Below are positions 9,009 through 18,635 of a DNA stretch of 64,000 nt, piece after piece. The notes below the pieces were generated by a model that did no database searches, was not told where the DNA came from, and was given only the letters and a program-made list of their open reading frames with translations. The position numbers were made by a program, and so were the translations under genes. Origin of the DNA: REEB76 sp963774895 (lineage in GTDB: Bacteria; Pseudomonadota; Gammaproteobacteria; Natronospirales; REEB76); assembly GCA_963774895.1 (NCBI GenBank), contig CAVZGN010000003.1, positions 372,001-436,000 of the forward strand, given 5' to 3'. How positions within the stretch are numbered: position 1 is the stretch's first letter; every line of letters begins with the position of its first letter.

Positions 9009-9418
9009 AGCAAGAGCAAGCGAGTCTACTGGATGGCGTGCCGCCGGATCTAACGGAATTGAGGTGCGCGGTGGAACTGCAGCGACGCGCCGCGCGCGTG
9101 GGGTTCGACTGGGATCAGTTGGCACCGGTATTGGCCAAGATCCGTGAGGAGCTCGCTGAACTTGAAATGGAAATCCACGCTGTTGGGCAGCCGGGACGCA
9201 GACAGGATGAGCTTGGCGATCTGCTGTTCGCTGTGGCCAATCTGGCGCGCAAGCTGGAAATCGATCCCGAGCAGGCACTGCGCTCAACCAACCGGAAATT
9301 CCGGCGCCGTTTCAGCCTGGTTGAAATCGAACTGGCTCAACGAGGTAAACGTCCGGAAGATGCCACCTTGGAGGAAATGGATGCCATCTGGGAGCACACT
9401 AAGGAGCAAGAATCCTGA
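9005..9418 (+). CDS. mazG: MazG-type NTP pyrophosphohydrolase, single-domain (half-size)
   Basis: MazG hydrolyses (d)NTPs to monophosphates. This 137-residue protein matches only the C-terminal repeat of the roughly 260-residue two-domain E. coli enzyme (RRAARVGFDW, then DELGDLLFAVANLARKL). The metal ligands are present: Glu48, Glu49 and Glu52 in REELAELE, and Glu69/Asp72 in DELGD. The start is GTG at 9005, overlapping the nudL stop as GTGA. Single-domain MazG proteins are known, so it is probably functional. An ancestral loss of the N-terminal half cannot be excluded. MazG and NudL together suggest a nucleotide-cleaning operon. Confidence 0.85.
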   Translation: MKQEQASLLDGVPPDLTELRCAVELQRRAARVGFDWDQLAPVLAKIREELAELEMEIHAVGQPGRRQDELGDLLFAVANLARKLEIDPEQALRSTNRKFRRRFSLVEIELAQRGKRPEDATLEEMDAIWEHTKEQES

Positions 9419-9691
9419 GGTTATTTGAATTACCTGGCCGCGATCGTGTCGTGCAATACGATGATTATGGCTATAGCCGCCCGGGAACAATCTCCTGTCA
9501 GATGCATGTATGTAGCATCCATGACGCGACTGAAGCCTTGGCCAGAGTTAGTAATTAAGCTGAAATATACAGGGCAAGCTTCGGAGAAACAGGGAAATTT
9601 TCTAGAAGTGGTGGATAATTTAGGCTATATTTCACCCTATCCGGCCTATAGAAGCCCTTTGGGAGGATCTATAGCCGATGTGCTGATGTAG
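9415..9691 (+). pseudogene. Possible decayed or non-ATG-start ORF after mazG
   Basis: An AAGGAG at 9401-9406 sits correctly for a start at 9412-9417, but the codons there are ATC and CTG. The frame from 9415 reads LRLFELPGRDRVVQYDDYGY and continues SRPGTISCQMHVCSIHDATEALARVSN to a TAA at 9556. The text is protein-like, with balanced composition and codons typical of the region. After the stop the same frame reads AEIYRASFGETG before more stops, while the +1 frame stays open from TTG at 9425 to 9691. This looks like a small gene that has lost its start and taken a nonsense or frameshift change. No family was recognised. Confidence 0.35.
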
Positions 9692-9708
9692 CTTTTGGGA
9701 GTCAGTTC

Positions 9709-10647
9709 ATGCCGCAAAAAATCGGCCTTGTCATCGATTCTGCCTGTGATCTGCCACGCTCGTTCATCGAACAGCAGGGCATCGAAATCATGCCGGTGAT
9801 GATGCAGTTCGGCAATATGACATTCAAAGATACCCGCGACCCGGAACAGACCATGGAGCATTACCGTCGTTTTGTGGCAATGAAGGATCTGGAAATAACC
9901 ACCACGCCCATGTCTACCAAGGCCATACGCGACCTGTTTCTGGATCAACTGGTTCTCAAATACGACCGTGTGCTGGTTATAACCGCATCCAGCAACCGCA
10001 GTTCGGTGTTCGAGAACGCCACCCAGGCATCATTCATGATCCTATCTGGCTACAAGGAAAAGCGCCGGGCCGCGGGCCTGGACGAGCAGTTCGGCCTGCG
10101 CGTGATCGACAGCAAGACCCTGTTTACCGGCCAGGCAGTAGTCGTGTACGAAGCGCTGCGGGCCATCCGCAGCCAGGATGACATCATGTTCGACAAACTA
10201 CGCCAGCACGTTGAGAGCTTCTCCCAACATGTGCATGCCTACGTGGTTCCGCAGGATCTTTTCTATGTGCGCAGCCGTGCCCACCAAAAAGGCGACAAGA
10301 GTGTCGGCTGGTTCAAGTACCAAATAGGCACCACGTTTAACCTCAAACCCATTCTCAGGGCATATCGTGGTGAGACCGAATCAGTGTCCACCGTGCATGG
10401 TTACGAAAATGCAGTACGCAAGCTGTTTGAAATGGCGATTGCGGCCATAGAAGGCGGACTGATTACCAAGGTGGTATGCATGAGTTACGCCGGAAATCCG
10501 GAAGAAGTCAAAGCATTGCCCGGCTATGAGGATTTCATCCAATGCGCCATGAACAATAAAGTTGAAACCATGCTGTCGGTCATGAGTACCACAGCAGGCA
10601 TCCATGTTGGACCTAGTGCTTTCAGCCTGGCCTATGCTGCACGCTGA
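9709..10647 (+). CDS. DegV family fatty-acid-binding protein
   Basis: DegV proteins bind a fatty acid between two alpha/beta domains. In Gram-positive bacteria they serve as the FakB partners of fatty acid kinase. The 312-residue protein has the N-terminal GLVIDSACDLPRSFIEQQGIEIMPV and ITTTPMSTKAIRDLF segments, and the C-terminal IHVGPSAFSLAYAAR segment that contacts the lipid carboxylate. A GGGAG precedes the ATG. It lacks a nearby FakA-like kinase, so its role here is unclear. A strong hairpin terminator follows. Confidence 0.88.
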   Translation: MPQKIGLVIDSACDLPRSFIEQQGIEIMPVMMQFGNMTFKDTRDPEQTMEHYRRFVAMKDLEITTTPMSTKAIRDLFLDQLVLKYDRVLVITASSNRSSVFENATQASFMILSGYKEKRRAAGLDEQFGLRVIDSKTLFTGQAVVVYEALRAIRSQDDIMFDKLRQHVESFSQHVHAYVVPQDLFYVRSRAHQKGDKSVGWFKYQIGTTFNLKPILRAYRGETESVSTVHGYENAVRKLFEMAIAAIEGGLITKVVCMSYAGNPEEVKALPGYEDFIQCAMNNKVETMLSVMSTTAGIHVGPSAFSLAYAAR

Positions 10648-10678
10648 TATAATCAATAATTCATCATAATGTAAGAAT

Positions 10679-10705
10679 AAAAAGGGCCGCATCGCGGCCC
10701 TTTTT
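10679..10705. terminator. Bidirectional rho-independent terminator
   Basis: GGGCCGC-ATC-GCGGCCC forms a perfect 7-bp stem with a 3-base loop, flanked by AAAAA and TTTTT. It lies between the convergent degV and slipin genes and can serve both. Confidence 0.95.
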
Positions 10706-10722
10706 ATTTCGGCTTGGATCAA

Positions 10723-11475
10723 TCAATTGTTCTTAAGTTTTGTTAATAGCGGTTCAAGCAGATCCATGGGTAATGGGAACACAATCGTGTTGCTCTTGTC
10801 ACCCGCGATTTCCACTAAGGTTTGCAGATAGCGTAACTGGATGGCTTGCGGCTGTTGTATAAGAGTCTGTGCAGCTTCCATCAATTTTTGCGATGCCTGC
10901 AGCTCACCTTCTGCGTTGATCACCTTAGCGCGACGCTGGCGTTCCGCCTCCGCCTGCTTGGCAATGGCGCGCACCATATTCTCATCCAGATCAACTTGCT
11001 TGATTTCTACATTGGTAACCTTCATACCCCAGGCATCCGTGTGTTGGTCCAAGATCCCCTGGATATCGGCATTCAGCTTGTCGCGTGCCGCCAGCATGTC
11101 ATCCAGTTCATGCTGACCGAGTACCGAACGCAGCGTGGTCTGGGCCAGCTGGCTGCTGGCTTCGAATACATCCGCCACCTGGATGATGGCTTTCTCGGGA
11201 TCGATGATGCGCACATAGATGACAGCGTTAACCTTAACGGAAACATTGTCGCGTGATATGACATCCTGAGGGGGAACTTCCAGGACAACAGTCCGAAGGT
11301 CGACCTTGGCCATTTGCTGGATCATGGGTATCACCAGGATGATACCGGGTCCCTTGACCCTGGTGAAACGCCCAAACGTGAAAATAACCCCGCGCTCGTA
11401 TTCTTTCAGCACCTTGAGGGCACTGAAAATGATCAATGCAAGGATGATTACAATGACAAGCAATGCTATCGGCAT
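10723..11475 (-). CDS. Slipin/stomatin-like SPFH membrane protein
   Basis: Stomatin-like slipins form oligomeric rings on the membrane and partner with NfeD proteases. From the ATG at 11475 the protein has 250 residues: one N-terminal membrane segment (MPIALLVIVIILALIIFSAL), then the SPFH/Band 7 domain (EYERGVIFTFGRF, PPQDVISRDNVSVKVNAVIYV) and a charged helix (AIAKQAEAERQRRAKVI). I preferred 11475 over the upstream start at 11517 because it begins with the membrane anchor and follows the nfeD stop by one base. The NfeD-slipin operon is a conserved pair. Confidence 0.93.
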   Translation of the reverse strand: MPIALLVIVIILALIIFSALKVLKEYERGVIFTFGRFTRVKGPGIILVIPMIQQMAKVDLRTVVLEVPPQDVISRDNVSVKVNAVIYVRIIDPEKAIIQVADVFEASSQLAQTTLRSVLGQHELDDMLAARDKLNADIQGILDQHTDAWGMKVTNVEIKQVDLDENMVRAIAKQAEAERQRRAKVINAEGELQASQKLMEAAQTLIQQPQAIQLRYLQTLVEIAGDKSNTIVFPLPMDLLEPLLTKLKNN

Positions 11476-11476
11476 A

Positions 11477-12820
11477 TTAAGTACCCTCTGATCCTGATTT
11501 ATCCACCGGTTTGACAACGAGTATGAGGCCGTCGCGCTTGGTGACCTTTACAGGCTCTCCTGCTCGAATAGGTGTCTTGCTCTGCGCATTCCATATCTCA
11601 CTGTGGACGCGCACAATGCCGGTACCTTCTATAGAAAAATCTTTCAGCGCATGCCCACGCGTTCCCACCAATTCCTCTGCACCACTCACCACTGGGCGCT
11701 GATATGCGCGCAACGCTAACCAAAGTGTTGCCAGTATAATCAGCCCAGCGGCAGTACTTATACCGCCGATCAGGCCACGCGATACCTCGAATCCAGGTAC
11801 GCCGGTATCCATGAGTATGATAGACCCAAATACGAAGGCAGCGAGGCCGCCGATACTGAGGGTGCCATAAGCGGGCACAAAAGTTTCGGTAACAAACAGG
11901 ATGATGCCTAGGACGATAAGCGCCAAACCGGCAAAATTCACCGGCAAAATGTGGAAAGCATACAGTGCCAGCAGCAAAGCTATGGCGCCCACAACGCCGG
12001 GAAGGACGCCGCCGGGACTGTAACCTTCGAATACCAGCCCGTAGATGCCGATCAATAGCAGGATATAGGCAACGGTTGGATCGGTGAGCACTGCCAGGAA
12101 TTTTACCCGAAAGCTCCGCTGATAGTTCTGTATGGCGATGCCATCGGTATGCAGGGTGACCTGTCCAGAAATCGTATCGACATTGCGGTTGTTCAGTTTG
12201 GCAAGCAGATCCGGGATACTGTCAGCCATGATGTCGATGACATGCTGTTTGAGCGCGTCTTCGGCCGTCAGGCTCGCGGCACTGCGTACAGCTTTAACAG
12301 CCCAATCCGGATTGCGGCCGCGTTCCATAGCGAGCCCGATTATATAGGCCGCCGCATCATTGAGAATCTTGCGATCTTCAGCAGTTTTGGGCTCGGCGGG
12401 GGTGGGAGAACCACCACCCATCAGTTGCACTGGGGTGGCGGCACCAATGTTGGTGGCGGGCGCCATGGCTGCAATATGACAGGCGTACAGGATGTAGGTA
12501 CCGGCGCTGGCAGCCCGCGCGCCGCTCGGCGCCACATAGGCTACAACCGGTACGGGCGAGGCCAGAATCGCCTTGATAATGTCGCGCATGGCACTATCGA
12601 GCCCGCCGGGCGTATCCATCTCCAGGATGATTATTTCGGTATGTTGTGCGGAGGCGTGATCCAGCCCGTGTATCACATAGTCAGCCATGGCCGGGCTAAT
12701 CGCGCCATCTATATTTATAACCAGTGCGCTGTCAGCCAGGCCAGTGCCCGAAGCACGCGCCAGCATGCCCATAAAGAACAGCAAAATCACCATGGCGAGC
12801 TGTTTAGCAAACCGGGCCAT
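11477..12820 (-). CDS. NfeD-type membrane serine protease (ClpP-class)
   Basis: Long NfeD proteins cleave slipin C-termini and act in membrane quality control. The 447-residue protein has a signal segment (residues about 1-23) and a ClpP-like domain with the GGLDSAMRDII motif. The Ser105/Lys151 dyad lies in AASAGT and DRKILND. Several hydrophobic membrane segments follow at about 230-370, then a C-terminal OB-fold NfeD domain (EELVGTRGHALKDF, GEPVKVTKRDGLILVV). It is the first gene of a two-gene operon with the slipin and is divergent from the patatin gene. Confidence 0.93.
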   Translation of the reverse strand: MARFAKQLAMVILLFFMGMLARASGTGLADSALVINIDGAISPAMADYVIHGLDHASAQHTEIIILEMDTPGGLDSAMRDIIKAILASPVPVVAYVAPSGARAASAGTYILYACHIAAMAPATNIGAATPVQLMGGGSPTPAEPKTAEDRKILNDAAAYIIGLAMERGRNPDWAVKAVRSAASLTAEDALKQHVIDIMADSIPDLLAKLNNRNVDTISGQVTLHTDGIAIQNYQRSFRVKFLAVLTDPTVAYILLLIGIYGLVFEGYSPGGVLPGVVGAIALLLALYAFHILPVNFAGLALIVLGIILFVTETFVPAYGTLSIGGLAAFVFGSIILMDTGVPGFEVSRGLIGGISTAAGLIILATLWLALRAYQRPVVSGAEELVGTRGHALKDFSIEGTGIVRVHSEIWNAQSKTPIRAGEPVKVTKRDGLILVVKPVDKSGSEGT

Positions 12821-12993
12821 AGCATCATGTAATCAGAGCCGCGGAACAAAGGCAACCAGCGTTTGCCTGTAACGCGTGGAGCGCATCCGGTAGCATAATT
12901 AAGCTTAACCAACATTTTCGCCAGCTCCTTATATGCAAGGGTGCTGAGCAGTGCGTTGCAATAATCCTGAAGGTTTACCGACAGCTGTAAACA

Positions 12994-15237
12994 ATGCCAA
13001 AAATCATACTGCCGTGCTTAATCTGCGCAATATTTGGAGGTTGGCTAAGTCCTGCAGTTGCTAGAGGAGCCGCTGTTGCCGCTAACACACACACATCAAA
13101 CCATCGGCCACGCATATGCCTGGCTCTGGGAGGCGGCGGCGCGCGTGGTGCGGCCCACGTTGGCGTCTTGGAAGCATTGGCTGAACTGCATATCCCTGTG
13201 GATTGCATCGCCGGCACCAGCGGCGGGGCAATCGTCGGCGGCCTTTATGCTTCTGGATTCACCGCCCGTGAATTGCAGACCATCCTCATGCGGCCCGATC
13301 TCCAAGCCAGCATGGCCAACCAGCAACCCCGCAGTCTGTTGGACTACCAGGCTAAGCAAAACCAACTCTTGTATCTGCTGCAGGTGGAATTCGGCTATGC
13401 GAACGGCCGGTTTTTTTTCCCTGAGGGTATCGTCTCAGGTAACGATCCTGGGCGGATTCTCAATATCCTGACGCTTGTGACCCAGCCGGCCACTGATTTC
13501 AATAAATTGCCGGTTCCGTTTGACGCCGTAGCCACCGATATTGATACTGGAGCCGAGATTGTTTTGGATCATGGCAATCTGGCCACCGCTATGCGTGCCA
13601 GTATGTCGGTGCCCGGGGTATACGCACCCGTGGAACTCGATCACCATTTGCTGGTGGACGGCGGTCTGGTGGATAACCTGCCTGTGGACGTGGCTCGTAA
13701 GATGGGTGCGGATGTCGTGATCGCCGTCAATGTAAGCAGTCCGCTTTCAAGCCCGGAGAGCCTCAACAACGTGGTGGGCGTTTCCCTGCAGGTAATCAAA
13801 TTGCTTGGCAATCAGAATGTAAACCAGTCCATCGCCAGTCTGGGCGCACATGACGTGCTGATCCAGCCCGATCTTGGCGACATTAGCGCATTGGATTTTA
13901 ACCGCACCGGCGATGCCATCAGCATCGGCAGGCAGACAGCCCTGAAAGTACTGGCACCGTTGCATGATTTGCAACTTTCACCCCAGGCTTATGCCGAATA
14001 TAGGCAACAGCACCGCTACACACCGCAAATCCTAAGATCGATGGATTTTATCGAAATCCGTGGTAACCACAAAATCCCGACAGCATTAATCCGCAATCAT
14101 ATGATCACACGGCCAGGAGAAAAATGGAATTATGAGCAGATAAACCGTGACCTCGAGAATCTGTATAGCCTCGGGTATTTCCGCCAGGTCAACGCCAGTA
14201 TCGGCTATGAGGGTGAACGCACCGGGCTCGTGATCACTGTGGATGAAAAAGCCTGGCAAGCTAACTACCTGCGCTTTGGATTGGGCATTGCAGATGATTT
14301 CGAAGGCGGCAGTCAATATGAATTACTGTTTGGCTGGACACGCACGGAAATCGATCAATTAGGGGCGGAGTGGCGCAATCAGTTTGAAATGGGCAGCAAC
14401 CGGCGCATTTATTCTGAGCTGTATCAACCAGTCAATTACTCGGGCACGGTTTTTATAGCACCTCATGCTGAGTACCAGAATACATTGTCGAATATCTATA
14501 ATGGCGAAGATTTGATCGCGCAATATAACACCCGCTATATAAACGCAGGTTTCGATGTCGGCGGAGAATTCGGCAACGTGGCCGAGCTGCGGATCGGTCC
14601 GTCCTACGGCCATGTGAATTCCACACCGCGAGTCGGGGAACCCAGCCTGCCGTCGTATGCAGATAGACTGGGTGGAATGCGGCTGCGTTTTGGACTGGAT
14701 ACCCTGGAAGGCGATACCGGCTTCCCGACTTCAGGTTCCTATCTGACACTCAATGGTTTCTTCGCGCGCGACGCTATGGGTAGTGATATCAGTTTTGACA
14801 AGGTCGAATTAACCGGCGCACAGGTATTTGGAAATGACTCTCGCAGTTTGATTTTTACTACCGACGTGGGTTCGTCGTTGCACACCAATGTCCCATATTA
14901 TGACGAATTCACGCTGGGCGGATTCCTATCTCTCTCAGGGTTGCGCGAACAACAGCTGCGAGGCCAGCAAGTGTTCGCCGCGCATGTCATCTATCTTGAA
15001 CACGTCGGAAACCTGCCGAGTGTTCTCGGTAATGGCCTGTACATCGGCGGCAGCCTTGAAGGTGGTAATGTCTGGGGCAGTGACCAGAACATCAGTCTGG
15101 CCCGGCTGCAATACGGCGGTTCGCTGTTCATCGGTGCGGATACGGCGCTCGGGCCCGTGTATCTGGGCACCGGCTTCTCACAGTCCGGCAACCAGACGTT
15201 CTATCTGTTTATCGGACTGCCGTTCACGCTTAATTGA
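12994..15237 (+). CDS. Outer-membrane patatin-like phospholipase with POTRA and Omp85 barrel
   Basis: The 747-residue protein has a signal peptide (residues 1-24, ending AVARGA) followed by a patatin domain. The patatin domain has the oxyanion motif GGGGARG at 46-52, nucleophile Ser76 in GTSGG and catalytic Asp222 in DGGLVDNLP. A POTRA-like module (IEIRGNHKIPTALIRNHM to VITVDEKAW) and a C-terminal 16-stranded-type barrel ending FYLFIGLPFTLN follow. This is the arrangement of Pseudomonas PlpD, a type Vd autotransporter. Both catalytic residues are present, so it is probably an active lipase at or beyond the outer membrane. It is divergent from nfeD. Confidence 0.93.
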   Translation: MPKIILPCLICAIFGGWLSPAVARGAAVAANTHTSNHRPRICLALGGGGARGAAHVGVLEALAELHIPVDCIAGTSGGAIVGGLYASGFTARELQTILMRPDLQASMANQQPRSLLDYQAKQNQLLYLLQVEFGYANGRFFFPEGIVSGNDPGRILNILTLVTQPATDFNKLPVPFDAVATDIDTGAEIVLDHGNLATAMRASMSVPGVYAPVELDHHLLVDGGLVDNLPVDVARKMGADVVIAVNVSSPLSSPESLNNVVGVSLQVIKLLGNQNVNQSIASLGAHDVLIQPDLGDISALDFNRTGDAISIGRQTALKVLAPLHDLQLSPQAYAEYRQQHRYTPQILRSMDFIEIRGNHKIPTALIRNHMITRPGEKWNYEQINRDLENLYSLGYFRQVNASIGYEGERTGLVITVDEKAWQANYLRFGLGIADDFEGGSQYELLFGWTRTEIDQLGAEWRNQFEMGSNRRIYSELYQPVNYSGTVFIAPHAEYQNTLSNIYNGEDLIAQYNTRYINAGFDVGGEFGNVAELRIGPSYGHVNSTPRVGEPSLPSYADRLGGMRLRFGLDTLEGDTGFPTSGSYLTLNGFFARDAMGSDISFDKVELTGAQVFGNDSRSLIFTTDVGSSLHTNVPYYDEFTLGGFLSLSGLREQQLRGQQVFAAHVIYLEHVGNLPSVLGNGLYIGGSLEGGNVWGSDQNISLARLQYGGSLFIGADTALGPVYLGTGFSQSGNQTFYLFIGLPFTLN

Positions 15238-15251
15238 AGGGCGAGATCAAA

Positions 15252-15737
15252 ATGAAGAAACTGCACATCTTTACCACGGGAGGCACCATCGACAAGATCT
15301 ACTTTGACGCTAATAGCGAATTTGAGGTGGGCGAGCCACAGATCGGCGAAATATTGCGGGAAATGGGCGTGACATTTCCGTTCGAAATCACCTCACTGAT
15401 GCGCAAGGATAGCCTGGATATGACATCGGCAGACCGTGAACTGATACGTAAGGCGGTCATGCAATGTCCGGAGAATCATATTCTTATCACCCATGGCACT
15501 GACAGCATGACTGCGACGGCTATGACGCTAACGAATATACCGGAAAAGACCATGGTGCTCACGGGAGCGCTCAATCCGGCGCGTTTCCGCGGCAGTGACG
15601 CCATGTTCAATATCGGTGGTGCTGTAGCTGCGGTGCAGAGTCTGGAGTCCGGCGTCTATATTTTCATGAATGGCCGTGTATTCCAGGCGCACCGGGTACG
15701 CAAAAACCGTGAGAAAAACCGGTTTGAAGATCTATAG
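15252..15737 (+). CDS. Short asparaginase-domain protein (N-terminal domain only)
   Basis: The 161-residue product has the two catalytic asparaginase motifs, TTGGTIDK near the N-terminus and THGTDSM in the middle. It ends where a full 330-residue L-asparaginase would continue into its C-terminal domain. Stand-alone domains of this size occur in proteobacteria, so it is not necessarily truncated. I chose the ATG at 15252, preceded by AAGGGCGAG, over a TTG at 15234. Overlap or near-overlap with the patatin stop suggests co-transcription. The substrate is not known. Confidence 0.85.
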   Translation: MKKLHIFTTGGTIDKIYFDANSEFEVGEPQIGEILREMGVTFPFEITSLMRKDSLDMTSADRELIRKAVMQCPENHILITHGTDSMTATAMTLTNIPEKTMVLTGALNPARFRGSDAMFNIGGAVAAVQSLESGVYIFMNGRVFQAHRVRKNREKNRFEDL

Positions 15738-15794
15738 GTACTCGTGATTAGGTATCGCATTACTAGATGGGTGAGTACTAAACGGTATTGTGAT

Positions 15795-17558
15795 TCAGTT
15801 TTTCAGGCCGTATCTAGCCACCAGCGTTTGGAATTGTTTATCGGTATGCAATGAGTCGTAATGTGTATCGGTTGCGATATCATTACATGAATCTGACGTG
15901 TTACCGCAGAAACGTTGGATCAGCTGGATCGCCTTGACATTCTCACCAAGCACGATATAGGCGGTCGCCAGGTAATACAAATTGAATCCGCTGGTTCTAC
16001 CCGCAAGCAGATCCAGATTGATAAGCGCCTGACTCCGCAGTCCAGGGTCCAGTACTGCGGCATAACACTCGCGTGTCGCCGCCAGGATATTGGCATCGTC
16101 TTGGTTTGATGTCTTTGTCTCGGTGAGCACGCGTACTGCTTCAGCATTATTCGACAGGCGATGGCTGAGAAAGGCGATCTCCAGTGGCGCTTGAATATCA
16201 TCGGGGGAGAGCTTCTGGGCGGCCTGATAAGCCTTGATCGCTTCTGAATTTCTCCCCAGTTGGGCATAGGTGGTGGCTAGATTCATTTGCGCCGCCCAGG
16301 ATTCCGGATTGAGTTCGGCGGTTTGCTGGAATTGCGCCAGCGCCTCTTTGAGTGGCAGCAGATAACCGTAGGCGGTATGTGCAAGGGCGTTATTGGGATC
16401 CAAAGCCAGAGCCGTCAGCAGTTCAGCTTTGGCCGCATCGATTTTGTGTTCTGTGATGTAGATGCCTGCCAGTACCGCATGCGCTTGCGCCAGATTCGGA
16501 TCGAGGGCCAGCGCCTTCTGCACCATCGGCAGAGCTTTAGCAGTGGCCTGTTGATCCGTCATGGACGTGTTTTCTGGAAGAGTTGTGTAGACCCCTCCTA
16601 GCTGTGCATAGGCCTGGGCATAATTGGGGTCCAGTTTGATGGCTTGCTTGAAATACTTGATGGCTTTATACAGGTTTGCTGTCGTTCGGGCATTATAGAC
16701 TTGCATGCCTTTTAGATAGGCATCATGGGCTTCCGTGCTGGTGGTCGCAGTCGTCACTACAACTTGTTTGCCTTTAAGTTCGATTTGCAGAGACCCGGCG
16801 ATGGCTTTGGAGATCTCATCCTGGACCGTAAATACATCTTTAAGTGAGCGGTCATATTTGTTTGACCATACCTGGTATCCGCTCACTGTATTGACCAGCT
16901 CGACATAGACTCGCAGTTTGTCATCTTGGCGCAATATGCTGCCAATGAGCATGTAGGCCACGTTCAGTTGCTTGCCGATCGTATTCGCGGGCAAAGTGCT
17001 GTCACGAAAGCCAGCGACGGATTGCCAGGCAATGACCCGCAGTCCGGTTATTTGACTCAGGGCATTGGTAAGTTCCTGGGTAATACCGTCGCTGAAGTAT
17101 AATCGTGATGGATCATTGTTCAGATTCTGAAACGGCAATACCGCGATGGAGTTTACCGGCGGGTTAAATGCGGTTGTCTCACTGGCCGTGGATGATGCAG
17201 TGGATGAGCCAGAATATTCGGAATTGACTTTCCAGATGTAAATCCCAGAGATGCTGACGAAGGTGATGACAGCGATAGTCAACAACGTACCCAGACGCCA
17301 GCGGCGATGCTGCCAACGGGTGATTTTCTCGGGATCGGCAGGCTTGATGAACATCCAGGCGAGTACCATTACCAGCGGAAAGCCGAGCGCCACGAAGGCG
17401 ATGACGATACGCACGCTGCTGCGCATCAAGCCGAAATTGGGGAACAGACCGTTGGCGAGCTGGATGACCACCCAGCCGGCTAATGCATAGATGGATGCGA
17501 CCCGATAGATATGATGGCGCTTTAGCCGTGCCAGTAGACTCATGGGTTCGTCTGCCAT
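15795..17558 (-). CDS. Membrane-anchored TolB/FlgO-like TPR protein (paralogue 1)
   Basis: This 587-residue protein has three parts. Residues 1-115 contain membrane segments and the conserved LKRHHIYRVASIYALAGWV, VALGFP and LAWMFIKP text. A TolB/FlgO-like domain follows at about 135-270 (SIAVLPFQNLNNDPSRLYFS, DGITQEL, GYQVWSNKYDR). The C-terminal half is a run of TPR repeats (AIKLDPNYAQAYAQLG and others). The family is common in Xanthomonadales-type bacteria, often with a cyclase or DNA-binding domain at the N-terminus, which is absent here. It is closely related to the protein at 31456-33261. It is probably a scaffold or sensor in the inner membrane; function unknown. Confidence 0.8.
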   Translation of the reverse strand: MADEPMSLLARLKRHHIYRVASIYALAGWVVIQLANGLFPNFGLMRSSVRIVIAFVALGFPLVMVLAWMFIKPADPEKITRWQHRRWRLGTLLTIAVITFVSISGIYIWKVNSEYSGSSTASSTASETTAFNPPVNSIAVLPFQNLNNDPSRLYFSDGITQELTNALSQITGLRVIAWQSVAGFRDSTLPANTIGKQLNVAYMLIGSILRQDDKLRVYVELVNTVSGYQVWSNKYDRSLKDVFTVQDEISKAIAGSLQIELKGKQVVVTTATTSTEAHDAYLKGMQVYNARTTANLYKAIKYFKQAIKLDPNYAQAYAQLGGVYTTLPENTSMTDQQATAKALPMVQKALALDPNLAQAHAVLAGIYITEHKIDAAKAELLTALALDPNNALAHTAYGYLLPLKEALAQFQQTAELNPESWAAQMNLATTYAQLGRNSEAIKAYQAAQKLSPDDIQAPLEIAFLSHRLSNNAEAVRVLTETKTSNQDDANILAATRECYAAVLDPGLRSQALINLDLLAGRTSGFNLYYLATAYIVLGENVKAIQLIQRFCGNTSDSCNDIATDTHYDSLHTDKQFQTLVARYGLKN

Positions 17559-17713
17559 TTAAGCTCAAATTGCTATGTTAGTGTTCATAGTAATTAGCAT
17601 CCTTATACTAGCAGCATAGAAGGTCAATTAAATGACATGCTCCATCAACTATGCATATCTACATAAAACAAAACCGTAGGCGACAGTAAAACACACGTTT
17701 CCAGTCTCTGTAG

Positions 17714-18550
17714 TCATGCAAAGTGAATCAGTAAAGCAATACCACCCGCTATCAGACAATAGATGCCAAAAGGACGCAGAGCTGCCATTGCATGCCGTTT
17801 GAAATATTTCATCAAGAACCAGGTACTCAACCAGGCAAAGATACCCGCCAACAGGCCGCCCAGGAGCAGGATGAATATCAGTCCTTCGGGCATGACTGCC
17901 TGGTGTTTGATCAGTTTTGGCATTTCCAGCAATCCGGCCGCGCCGATGATCGGCGTGGCCAGCAGAAATGAAAACCGCGCAGAGGCCGCGTAATCCAGCC
18001 CTGACCAGACACCTGCCACCAGGGTCACACCCGAACGTGAAATCCCAGGAATCAACGCCAAAGCCTGGGCACATCCGATACCCGTGGCTCGCCACCACCC
18101 CATGTCAGTCACTTCGTGACGCGCGACACAGTTTTTGAGCGCATCACCGATCAACAGAATCACGCCGTTTATCAACAGGAATACAGCGGCCACCAGGAAT
18201 CCGCCAAACAGCGCCCTGATTTTATGTTCCAGCAACAGTCCCAGGATACCTGCGGGGACAGTGCCGACCACCAGTAACCAGAACAGACGAGCATGAGGAT
18301 TGTTAAGATTACCGCGTGCTCTCCATGCGCCACCCAGTAGCGCGAACCAGTCGCGCCAGAAATATACAAACAGCGCAGCTGCGGTACCGAGGTGCAATAA
18401 CACGATATAGGGCAGGAACCATGCTGCTTCGCGATCGATGGGCCATTGGAATACTGCCGGCACCAGGATGCTGTGGCCGAGGCTGCTGATGGGGAACAGT
18501 TCGGTTATGCCCTGGAGAATGGCGAGCAATAACAGATGCAAAGCCAGCAT
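17714..18550 (-). CDS. uppP: Undecaprenyl-diphosphatase UppP (BacA)
   Basis: UppP recycles the C55 carrier lipid of peptidoglycan and other envelope polymers by dephosphorylating undecaprenyl diphosphate. The multi-spanning protein has the QGITE motif at residues 13-17 with FPISSLGH following, and the second catalytic motif PGISRSG. I chose the ATG at 18550 (278 residues), because a GGGAG lies upstream of it. The GTG at 18571 would place that site inside the gene. It stands alone between the TPR gene and the lysine genes. Confidence 0.95.
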   Translation of the reverse strand: MLALHLLLLAILQGITELFPISSLGHSILVPAVFQWPIDREAAWFLPYIVLLHLGTAAALFVYFWRDWFALLGGAWRARGNLNNPHARLFWLLVVGTVPAGILGLLLEHKIRALFGGFLVAAVFLLINGVILLIGDALKNCVARHEVTDMGWWRATGIGCAQALALIPGISRSGVTLVAGVWSGLDYAASARFSFLLATPIIGAAGLLEMPKLIKHQAVMPEGLIFILLLGGLLAGIFAWLSTWFLMKYFKRHAMAALRPFGIYCLIAGGIALLIHFA

Positions 18551-18635
18551 GGCAGGGACTCCCGATAACACAACAATACCGCATCAAGTACAGAAGTGCG
18601 GCGTTTTAATTATCCATCAACTGAAATCAGCCTTC

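Noticed and set aside
9425..9691. 88-codon plus-strand frame as an intact gene
   Set aside because: TTG start, poor composition at its N-terminus, and the overlapping frame from 9415 looks more protein-like. Reported only as a possible decayed gene.
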